Positions 9,501-16,926 of a DNA stretch of 64,000 nucleotides are shown here, piece by piece (the stretch's first letter is position 1; every line of letters starts with the position of its first letter). The notes beneath the pieces are model-generated. The model was given only the letters and a program-made list of their open reading frames with translations, had not been told where the DNA came from and did no database searches. Position numbers and translations under genes: made by a program. Where the stretch lies: positions 124,001 through 188,000 of the forward strand of contig OZ025735.1 of NCBI GenBank assembly GCA_964019335.1, read 5' to 3'. This DNA is from Diplonema japonicum (lineage: Eukaryota; Euglenozoa; Diplonemea; Diplonemida; Diplonemidae).

Positions 9501-10912
9501 TCCTATACAGAGCCTGCAAGAAGGACGACAAGCTGTGGACACGCTGCGACGCCATTGCCAAACGGTACAGCGGGAAGAAGATACCGGTGGGACCGGTGGG
9601 CATCATGATGGAAAGGTGGCTGCCTCAGATCAAGTTAAGCTGGGCACAGCTGAAGGACACCCACGCACTGGAAAAGGAGCCCTACAAGCACTACATCAGG
9701 GACCGACTCAGGCGGGCGGAAGCACAGGAAATCATGAGCAAACGGAGCACCATGGGGGGCATGGAAGCTGCGGCAGCAGCGGAGACCAACGCGCTGTGGA
9801 GGAAGCTGGTGGTGACGGACCCGATTGCAGCAAGGGACGTGCGAAGGATCATCTCGGGGGCAGTGTTCTACATCAACCCACGGGGATGGCGCACGGACAC
9901 GGTGGAGCACATCCCGATGGCGGAAGGAGAAGAAGACGAGGATGAAGACGAGGCTGAAGATGAACAAGAAGAAGAAGAAGAGGAAGGACAGGACACCGAA
10001 AAGTGGCTGATTGCGGAGGCGAGGAAGCAAGAAGCTAAGCAGGCCGAACCCACGACGGCACACTGCGACATCTGCGGTCAGGAGCAACAGCTGCCCAACA
10101 TGCTGGAGCACGCACTGTGGGAGTGCGAAAAGGCCAAGGAAGTGCAACAGCGGGAAGAACACGAAGGCATGACGCGCAGGGGGCTGGAACCGTGTACGAA
10201 GCTGCATGGCATCCTGCCAAGGGGAGCAGGGAAGGATGTCAGGGAAAGGCTCGAAGGAACGCAGAGGTACCTGCTGGCGGTGGTGGGGGAGCGGGACGCA
10301 GCCCTACAAGCGAAGAGGCAGGAGGTGTACCACACACACCAGTGGCTGGAGATCACACAAGGTCAAGAACACCCAGTACCGTCGGACAAGGACTTCGGCA
10401 AGCTACCGGCAGGGGAAGTCCAACGGGAGTACACGAAGGAGGTGCTGAGGTGGATGCGGCAACTGCGCTGGTATGCAGGCAGCAGAAACACGTCAGTGTC
10501 GACGGTGGAGCTGGCACTGGATTTCGAGAACGTGACCGGGAAGACCCTTGGAGGGAAGCTGGGGGATCTCGCAGAAGTACAGCAGAAAGCGAGGAGATTG
10601 CATGGACTGATGAAGAAGATCTGGCACACATGGGAGCTAGGGAGGGTACTGAAGAAGGTGAAAGGAAGGAGGGCCTTCCCAGCTGAGCCGAGCACAAGGG
10701 TGCACACACTACGATCCATCGGGAGGACAAAGGCGGTGATCGGATGGAACAGGAGGGCGATATTTGCATCACCGAAGACCAAGCATGACCTAGAGGCATT
10801 GAAAGGACAATGGGCGAGAGAACGAAGAGAAAGAGCGGCCAGGCTGGGGAGAAGGCCGGCAAGACCACCAAAGGAGGAGAACCCGCTGCTGAAAGGGGAT
10901 AGGTGCAGGTAG
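6488..10912 (+). CDS. LINE ORF2: endonuclease / reverse transcriptase polyprotein
   Basis: The first in-frame Met after the ORF1-dominated region is at 6488; another is at 6563, just 5' of the ORF1 stop (6594-6596). Order: a short leader; a 2A-like G-I-H-P-N-P-G-P at 6659-6682; an APE endonuclease (T-V-N-V-A-S-L-R, I-C-T-Q-E, V-V-G-D-F-N-T-D near 7180, G-T-D-H-R near 7400); a helical linker; reverse transcriptase (A-G-I-D-G-W near 8330, Q-Y-G-F-R-T-G, A-L-D-F-A-K-C-F-D-S near 8700, L-Q-G-C-P-I-S, and Y-A-D-D at 8974-8985); a thumb; then a C-x2-C-x12-H-x5-C zinc knuckle near 10065-10120 and a conserved tail shared with the decayed copies. No RNase H domain was recognised. Translation of ORF2 probably uses frameshifting or reinitiation near the overlap; which is unknown. 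Confidence 0.92.
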   Translation: MRVMSWPAERQEGEGVRHGELQAGTMRELHWKPPQLKTGRRKPGSEEEEDFARLTAQGIHPNPGPNMYVSTVNVASLRNQIEEVTTKLDVDVICTQETALTLAGQQEMERELGKKTKKKWKPMWGPPQPGRKVEGIASNWVAQRGGLATLIREPRTALPGSLDTNDQSEEQRRRWLHTQVAIDGKRRWLHIISIYCPAGTGREETAKRETLLHYILRKKAKELGNVPILVVGDFNTDEARSPELRKALQAGWADTADLCAKWRGKQPDPTFVRENCATRIDRILASPEAVPAITGCQVNQAIKGTDHRTLTVALELDRFRMTVQRYMLPRGLETADEPTEEQGAEAVEAAGFRQYLHEGNITKAFETLSRCTEDLLIDQPVGTPGRAAYVGRGKHTSTKEKEVCAPTTTGTVGAATTWQARLEKLKLKTRTLQQQLEQAVEDKGLSKPTLNTIRNVNREAKALAVPAEPVPHDAVLIEDMLAAALNMEDAIAAEERKKRTEANTSRRREYLAEVAAGRETTRLVKVAKGKRQSDGTRAVKEGMVLFASPGLIDSVMRKAWKTVFAKYESRPEPLYAPFKAKYSKFVQRHEMERTQLTGARLREVLRKKSKKSAAGIDGWRMLELRKLPESVLDAWAMLFHAIEATGRWPEAMKTALVTLVPKCDDAGPLEHRPITVTSAVYRLWACARLSDILIWQEKWIHDKQYGFRTGFGTEDALLDLALDIEESILEGKPLVGVALDFAKCFDSVPQQLVLELVEDMGMDTGILRALKGMYAGMRRRFRYAAGVGEEFHTTNGILQGCPISVVRINALLAVLMKQVENDTGVRSLSYADDAYLLARLGAALQEGVDAVEAFCKQVGMKLNTRKTKTFAVNRKTPEVKVKGEELQPTRTVGVLGAKLRTDGRPQTNGDRTAEALGTLSRLGATPLSFQQKAKIISSTILPSCLYDCPFSPPKTGQMATLVKETTYALWGQKYCTRNPGTVLSVTLPGHTSHPQMTAAYRALMLLYRACKKDDKLWTRCDAIAKRYSGKKIPVGPVGIMMERWLPQIKLSWAQLKDTHALEKEPYKHYIRDRLRRAEAQEIMSKRSTMGGMEAAAAAETNALWRKLVVTDPIAARDVRRIISGAVFYINPRGWRTDTVEHIPMAEGEEDEDEDEAEDEQEEEEEEGQDTEKWLIAEARKQEAKQAEPTTAHCDICGQEQQLPNMLEHALWECEKAKEVQQREEHEGMTRRGLEPCTKLHGILPRGAGKDVRERLEGTQRYLLAVVGERDAALQAKRQEVYHTHQWLEITQGQEHPVPSDKDFGKLPAGEVQREYTKEVLRWMRQLRWYAGSRNTSVSTVELALDFENVTGKTLGGKLGDLAEVQQKARRLHGLMKKIWHTWELGRVLKKVKGRRAFPAEPSTRVHTLRSIGRTKAVIGWNRRAIFASPKTKHDLEALKGQWARERRERAARLGRRPARPPKEENPLLKGDRCR
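6659..6682 (+). other. 2A-like ribosome-skipping motif in LINE ORF2
   Basis: The eight codons read G-I-H-P-N-P-G-P, directly before the endonuclease core. The known 2A consensus is D-[VI]-E-x-N-P-G-P, so the catalytic N-P-G-P is intact while the Asp and Glu positions are changed. Skipping between the last Gly (6677-6679) and Pro (6680-6682) would release the endonuclease-RT with an N-terminal proline. Non-LTR elements with 2A-like sequences at this place are known in trypanosomes and several animals. Activity here is inferred only. Confidence 0.65.
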
Positions 10913-11034
10913 AAGATGAGAACAAGGGGGCGTCTCACAAAGACTTCCTTTAACTCATATATTTTTTTCATTTTCAAATTTGACTCAAATCCAATATTCA
11001 CCCCCACCCGCCAGCGAATCTCAATACACACAAA

Positions 11035-11973
11035 ATGTTTAGGCGCAGTGTAGCCCTGATGGTGGGTGGCGGGTTGGGAGTGGTGGGAGGGTGTGTGTAC
11101 GCAAAGCCGAAGGACACCCCTGACTACCTTATGCCATTCTACCTCACCACCATGCGAAGGCGCTTCAACCACTACGCACAAACCATCAAGGACGGGAAGC
11201 GATGCATGACGAGTGAGGACTTCATCAGATCCCTCCTCTGCGCCAAAAAACCAAACCAAGAAATCCCACCCAACGTTTCCCGAGACTTAGATGGTCTCTT
11301 CAGAAACGTTGACGCAAATGGTGATGGAGTGCTCAGCTTCGCGGAATTCTCTCTATTTATGTTATTCCTGACCAATTCAAGGCGGAAATTCGAGCTTGCT
11401 TTTCAAATGTTCGACACCAACGAGTCCGGAACGGTTGATGTTGAAGAGTTTAAAGAAATCTGTTCCTGTTTGAACAACGATTCTACAGTTCGGTTCAACT
11501 TCAATGGTGGTATCACGGAAACATTTTTCGGGGAGGATTACTCCAGGCAGCTTGGGATGAACGAGTTTTGGTCATTTGTGGACTCCCTCCGGATAGCGGT
11601 GTGGAAAGCAGAGTTCACCCAATATGACCCAAACGACACCGGGTCTATCAAACCAGAAGAATTTGCCAGTCTTGTTACAGATTCCATGTTGGGGTCACAC
11701 CTCCCTTTCTACATTGTGGACAATATTCGCAAGATGAAGGCTAACCCACGTTTCGCGCAAAAGGAGATAAATTTTCCCATCTGGGAGTCTTTCAACAGGC
11801 TCATGATCAACTCCCCGCAGGTGGGGCGGGCTATTCAAACCTACACAAACGCTAACATCCCGCTGCGTAAAGAAGATTTCCTTCGTGCCATCAAGGTTGC
11901 TGTGAAAGACGATCTTGGGAAATCCATGGCAGAGGAGGTGGACTTAATCTTCGCAATATTCGATAGGTACGAG

Positions 11974-12007
<34 letters not shown>

Positions 12008-12216
12008 AGGGACGGGGACGGAAACTTGGAGTACGATGAATTTCTCTCAGTTGCACGTAATAAATTCAATTTCAACGCTCAGAATCACAAGTATGAGAGG
12101 GGGGGGGGGGGGGGGGGAGAAGGGGAAAAAGAAAAAAAAAAAACAGAAATACCGAAGATGCAATCCCCGCCTTCAAGTTGTTTGAGGAATGCTTGACACG
12201 AGCATGGTACATATAG
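11035..12216 (+). CDS. MICU-like mitochondrial calcium uptake regulator
   Basis: Predicted exons 11035-11966, 12010-12090 and 12147-12216 give 360 residues. Introns are 43 nt (GTACGA...CCAG, A run) and 56 nt (GTATGA...CAG, G run). The N-terminus is a short basic-hydrophobic segment suited to a mitochondrial intermembrane protein. M-T-S-E-D-F-I-R-S-L matches the segment before the first EF hand in MICU proteins. Canonical EF loops are D-A-N-G-D-G-V-L-S-F-A-E and D-T-N-E-S-G-T-V-D-V-E-E; a third, D-P-N-D-T-G-S-I-K-P-E-E, is more divergent. Splicing the first intron rebuilds a fourth canonical loop D-R-D-G-D-G-N-L-E-Y-D-E, strong evidence for the join. In other eukaryotes MICU proteins gate the calcium uniporter MCU at the inner membrane. 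A diverged first-exon fragment lies upstream at 4294, beyond the LINE. Confidence 0.85.
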
Positions 12217-12376
12217 CGAATGACGAAATATGATGGTTCATACGGGAAGGGAAAAAAAAAAAAAAAAAAAGACAAAAGTGAAAAAAAAAAAAGTGTAACA
12301 ACAGTTCCCCCCAGCTCTCCCCCCCTTTTTTTTGTATAAAACGGTTTTTTTTTTGTTTCCGCCTCTTTTTTTTTTT

Positions 12377-12786
12377 TTTATTTCACTCTTCGTCATTTTC
12401 TTCACTCACTAGGGGCCTCATTATTTAACGCGAAACGGCCATTATTTAACGCGAAATCGCCATTATTTAACTAGTTAAATAATGAGATTTTGCAGTTAAA
12501 TAATGGCCCTTCAGAGTGAAAAAATGGGTCTTGTCGTGGAAAAAAATGCACCCAACCCCTTGAAAAATTTTTTTGGGGTGGGGGTATTTTGACTATTTTT
12601 GGCCATCTGAGGCCATTCCAGCCCTTAAAAGTGGGAATAAGTGCCTTACTTCCCCTTTAAATGCCACGGCGAAATAGCTACCCTGTATTACCTTAGGAAA
12701 ATCCCCAAAAAGCTGACCTGCGTGAAAAAAAACAGCAGTGAAAGCAGTGAAGAGTGAGTGACTCAAATGACGAAGAGTGAAATAAA
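12377..12786. mobile_element. Inverted-repeat (MITE-like) element, about 410 bp
   Basis: The first and last 34 bases are near-perfect reverse complements (left arm 12377-12410, right arm 12753-12786, about three mismatches; core ttcactcttcgtcatt on the left, aatgacgaagagtgaa on the right). No transposase is encoded. The interior has direct and inverted copies of cattatttaac. The size, terminal inverted repeats and lack of coding capacity fit a non-autonomous DNA transposon. Target-site duplication is unclear because the left flank is a T run. Confidence 0.6.
12419..12506. repeat. 21-bp direct repeats and palindromes of cattatttaac
   Basis: Two full 21-bp units (12419-12439 and 12440-12460, differing at two bases) and a third start at 12461 that turns into the perfect palindrome ttatttaactagttaaataa. 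Another inverted copy (gttaaataatggcc) follows near 12496. Further copies outside the element occur near 12811 and 12889. Confidence 0.75.
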
Positions 12787-12834
12787 ACGACTTACTTGCC
12801 GCCAAATGAGCCATTATTTAACACTCGTTACCCG

Positions 12835-12874
12835 TTTTTTTGCACTCGGGCCCTGCGGGCCCTCGTGCAAAAAA
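12835..12874. repeat. Strong imperfect hairpin, GC-rich stem tip
   Basis: A T run, gcac, tc, gggccc, a tgc loop, gggccc, tc, gtgc and an A run pair as a stem with one two-base internal bulge. It lies between the 410-bp element and the 1-kb TIR element. It could be a terminator-like or cruciform structure, or the end of another decayed element. Confidence 0.6.
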
Positions 12875-13003
12875 TTCGGGAACTCGAGTTAAATAATGAC
12901 TCATTATTTGTTGGCAATAAATAGTTATTTTTTTTTTTTTTTTTTGCCCCTCCCCTCGAGTTTTCTTTTTAAAAAAAAATTATTTTTTTAACCCTTTTTT
13001 TTT

Positions 13004-14045
13004 TATATGAGCTCGTCCGGACGAAAATGTCAACACTTTTTTGGGCACCTCCGAAAATTTCTTGTTTTGATTATTTGAGCAAAAAAAGGGCAGCATGCAA
13101 CCATAGGAAGATGACATACATGGTGTACATGACGCCGTTCTTTCAATTGCGATGCTTGTTTTGCCATGAGGGTGGCAGGCTTTGCAACCGGCTGCCCCCG
13201 GGAAGCGAAAAATAGAGGTCAGAAAAACGGCGAAAAATGTTTAAAGTGCATTTTATTGCTTAAAATGCAGCATCTAGGGTGCACATAAAATTGGTGATCA
13301 AGCGCACTTGTGACCCCTGGGTAGAACCCAGGGTCGGGTTACTGTTAAAAGTACTTAGCGAAAAATATATGGCGCCGCATAGCCCCCGAAAATCCGGGTT
13401 TTTTACACCCTATTTTCTGGCTTTTTCAAGGGGTTCTTAAGGGATTTTGGCCTTTTTCAGAAAAACCAATTCTTAACACTTGCCTGCTCGTGCAGAGCTT
13501 CGACATTGGTATCTTTGGGGCCAAACTTTCATTCTCAACCCATCTGCTGAGGTTTTTCCTTTTCTTTTGCACTCATAATACTTTAAAAGTGAAAAATTTG
13601 CTTTTTAAAGGGGTTTTAAAGGGATTTTAGCCTTAAATAGGCCAAAATGGCACTTTAAGGGTAAGTTCTCCCCACCCCATTTTAATAGTGATGTAGAGTC
13701 CAGCCCACCCAAAATGACCCCAAAGGTTTCACAGATTTTCAATCTGCGTCCATTCCTCCTGTCGCTTTTCACGGAAAAACGAAAATAAAAAATGGAGTCT
13801 GGGTTATTTGTAACTTCCAAATTGAATCGTTTGCCAAAAACCATTCTAAAAAACATGTTTTTGCACGTGCGTCTTAAAAATAAAACAAACGGCGAGCATT
13901 TTGACCTATATGGTGTTCAAGCTTAGACTGCATTTCTGCACACAAAGTGGTGGCCGGACTACTTTTTTACTTAGAAATTTAACGGGGGTTTTACGCCGCA
14001 TAGGAGGGTCATTTGTTGACATTTTTTTCCGGACGAGCTCATATA
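13004..14045. mobile_element. Non-autonomous DNA transposon with 32-bp terminal inverted repeats
   Basis: Left end 13004-13035 (tatatgagctcgtccgga then cgaaaatgtcaaca) and right end 14014-14045 are reverse complements with 30 of 32 matches by my reading. The outermost bases are TATATG...CATATA, so a TA or TATA target duplication is possible (right flank continues tata). The 1.04-kb interior is not low complexity but has no long ORF; the longest frames (13027-13215 +, 13605-13856 -) lack recognisable domains. It includes a short direct repeat, cgccgcatag, at about 13374 and 13994. I infer a non-autonomous element mobilised in trans by an unseen transposase. Confidence 0.75.
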
Positions 14046-14199
14046 TATAAAAAAAAAAAAAAAAAAAAAAGAAACATCCTAATCCCTCAATAACACATTT
14101 TCATCGGAAGCAGAGAGGGAGGGGGAGGGGGGATTGTGTCGCGCACACACGCAAAAAAAAAAAATTAAAAAAAAAATAAATAAATAAATAAATAAATAA

Positions 14200-16060
14200 A
14201 TGCTGAGCGACGGTGAGTCAGATGGGAAGGGCAAATCAACCTCCTTATTGAACGCGGGAGAGTGGGCGATGGAAGAAAGCGTCGTGTTAAACAGCGAAGA
14301 GGGCGGCACACCGGAGCTGAACCCCTTGAGCATCGACCCACCAACACCAACAAAAACAAGCGAGAAAGCAAAGGATCTAATACATGACGGCGCCCGATCG
14401 AAACGCCCAGCGAACGAAGTATACGACACAGTGGAGTACATGCTGGACCTGGGGGGTTGTATGAAGAAAGAAAAATCACGGATAAACAAGCTAATTTGCA
14501 CCCTAACAGAGGATATGTGCCCCGTGGAGGAACTTTCCATCTTCTTCACATATCTTCAAGCTCTCCTCACAACACTGCTCTCCCCTGTGGCCTCCTTCGC
14601 AGAGAACAAGGAAATGGACGACGAAAGCCCCATCGTCACCATGATAGGAAACCACATAATGCGGGATATTGTCGATGCCTCACGAGCATCGTTGAAGTCA
14701 TACCACAAGGCGAGCTCCGGCAAACGATTGGGTATAAAAAAAGGCAGTTTTTTAAGGAGAAAATCAACACCAGCAGCATCCCTCAACAGGCGGTTGTCAT
14801 GCCACTCATTAATGCTACACGACACCACCTCATGCGATGTTGTTGTGAAATCATTCGGAACTGCATTCACGGGTGGTGATGACGCACCACATAAGGCAGT
14901 GGACAAGCGGAAACAACGACCGGCATCTAGGATCGACCGGGCTGGTTCCGCAACACCAACACCCCTGCCCTCGTATGACACCACACCGCCGTCAGCGCCC
15001 GTCCACCCTCCGAAGAGAAATAATTTACAGAGAAAAGCATCAATGCAGGTTGAAGGCAGAATCAAATACCCTCCATTCGATGACTTGTTTTCTATGAAAT
15101 ACTTCGATATCATTATCGAGACGGTGTGCGTGGTGTTGTGTGTGAAGTACGAACATCAATTAATGGAACTATCAACAGAAGGCGAGGACAGTGGGGTACG
15201 CAGAGCAGCGGAATGGATCACAGCTCGTTTTCTAGATGAATTCTACAATGATGGAATAGACCCGCAACAAGCACTTTGCGAACAATTGGTATTGTGCGCG
15301 GAAGGTCTCGCCATTGAAGACGGTTCTTACGTGTGGCGGCGGTGTGGAAACGTTGATCAAAATGTCATTGCCGTGGTGTGGGGCGAGGCTCCCGAAGACG
15401 TTCTTGCCGGGGTTTTAAAAAGCAAGGATGAAGGGCATACTTGGTACGAGTGGGGGATGTTTGCCCAGCCGGGTGTTAGAACACCAGACGGACGCTTGTT
15501 TACGTCACCCCGGCTGAACCCTTTGCAATATCGGTACCGCCTTGCCCCTGCATGCATCGCATCCTCATTGGAGCTTCGGAACACAAATACAGCACCACTT
15601 CGCGCGCCGAGTTTTCTTTTAACCAGACCCGGTGCCACAATGGCCGCACCCAATGGTGGTACTTTTGAAGGAATTACGCTGTCTGAGCCTCCAGAGGGTT
15701 CGGAGCATAAAGGAGGTAATTTGGGGCGTCCGAAGTCTACGAGGCACAAGCAACCACGTGTTGTCGTGGAAGAGCCGCCACTGTCGCCTGACGACTCGTA
15801 CTGCGATACGTATGTAGGGAGAAAGAGTGAAATAGAATTTTTTTAAAAAAAAATCTTTAAATAAAAAATAGTGATTTATATGCTTGGTCATTTGAAGAAG
15901 CTCTAAGACAGCAGCGGGAGAACGAGGGGAACGATGGGTACAACCAGTTGGAAAGGTATGAATAATATTTTAAAAAAAAAAGAAAATGTTATTTCCCTCA
16001 TCTTATAGTAGCCAAAATAGTAGTAAAGGCAAATGTTTGCCTTGTTGTGCAGTGGCGTGA
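14200..16060 (+). CDS. Unknown protein with predicted C-terminal CAAX box
   Basis: Predicted exons 14200-15809, 15872-15955 and 16009-16060 give 581 residues. The ATG is at the end of an (AAAT)n run. Introns are 62 nt (GTATGT...AATAG) and 53 nt (GTATGA...TTATAG). Unspliced, the frame runs into Phe-coding T runs and stops; spliced, it continues and ends C-L-P-C-C-A-V-A. C-A-V-A is a prenylation-type CAAX motif with a neighbouring Cys that could be palmitoylated, a motif unlikely to appear by chance at a wrong join. The body has helical segments (about 75-150) and another folded block (about 290-470) with a low-complexity Ser/Pro linker between. I do not recognise a family. Membrane attachment through a lipid is inferred. 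Confidence 0.75.
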
Positions 16061-16926
16061 GGGGGGGGGGGGGGGAGAAATAGGTCAAATATGTTTGTTG
16101 TGTACACATCCCGTGGCTTTTTCTCTCTGTTTTTTTTTTTTCTTTCTTTGTACTCACTCCCCCTCAACTCTTTTCACCATCCTGTTGATGGTGCTAGTCT
16201 CTTACTATGGAATCGTTTTTTTAAGGGGAGGGAGAAATGGTGGAGGAACTGAATGTCAGAGTTTTTTTCTTTCTTTTTCTCGTTCGATTCATTTTTTCAA
16301 GAGAATTAAGGGAGAAGAGGGGGGGAAAGAAAATAACAGACAGAATGAAGAAATATGCAAAAAAGAAAAAAAGAAAGAAAGAAAAGAAACTCGAGACGGG
16401 TGAAGTTGAAGACAGAGAGGAGAACCGGAGGAGTTCTGTGATTCATGCAAAAAAGAACAGGAACGAAGAAGTAGAAACGCTAATTGGTTGTGAAAAGATC
16501 GGGGAAAAAAAAACGAAGAAGGGGAAACTTTATTCCCCCCCCCCCCCTTTGCCATGATTTGTTGGCTTATTTACCTTTCGAAAATGAAGAAATTGTCCAT
16601 TCTATAATCCTTCTGTCCCCATTGGAACAACAACAACAACAACAAAACAAAAAAAAAAGAACGGGGGGACTTTTCATCTCATTTCTCTTCTTCCCCTTCA
16701 TCTTTTCTCTGTTTCTTCTCTTTTCTCTCTAGCACGATATTCACCAAAAAAAAAAAAAAAAAAAAAGGCCTGCCCTCCCCCCGCCTGCCCTCCTGCGAAA
16801 AAACAAAAAGTAAACTTTCTCTCCTCCCCCCATCCCACAACTTTTTATTATTATTATTATAATAATGATAATTTTTTGCTTCTTCTTCTTCCCCCTCGAA
16901 TAATAAAGGTCTCTTAACAACGTAAC
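16061..16926. other. Low-complexity spacer
   Basis: G, A, T and C runs with a purine-rich stretch at about 16310-16520. Lys/Arg/Glu-rich open frames here come from purine tracts and have no domain. A pyrimidine tract ending in ctctctag (to 16731) could be the splice acceptor for the 5' end of the next gene. Confidence 0.6.

Larger units (their letters stand above)
4808..10975 (+). mobile_element. Full-length LINE (APE-type non-LTR retrotransposon)
   Basis: A two-ORF element: ORF1 at 4839-6596 and ORF2 at about 6488-10912. ORF2 carries an apurinic-type endonuclease, a reverse transcriptase with an intact Y-A-D-D box at 8974-8985, and a C-terminal zinc-knuckle region. There are no long terminal repeats. 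Both ORFs lack internal stops, so the copy looks recent. Its 3' end lies shortly after 10912: bases 10930-10965 (tcacaaagacttcctttaa and following T run) resemble the tail after the decayed copy at 23267 (cttcaaagacacc and T run). The boundaries given are approximate. Trypanosome ingi/L1Tc elements have a comparable endonuclease-RT layout with a 2A peptide, but clade assignment needs a tree. Confidence 0.9.

Noticed and set aside
4464-11270. Splicing of the MICU-like fragment into the intact MICU gene as an alternative first exon
   Set aside because: The possible donor at 4464 leaves one base over, and acceptor-like AGs in the intact coding region tried by eye break the reading frame.
16237-16557. 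Lys/Arg/Glu-rich ORF
   Set aside because: It is translation of purine tracts in a spacer, with no start context, domain or codon balance.
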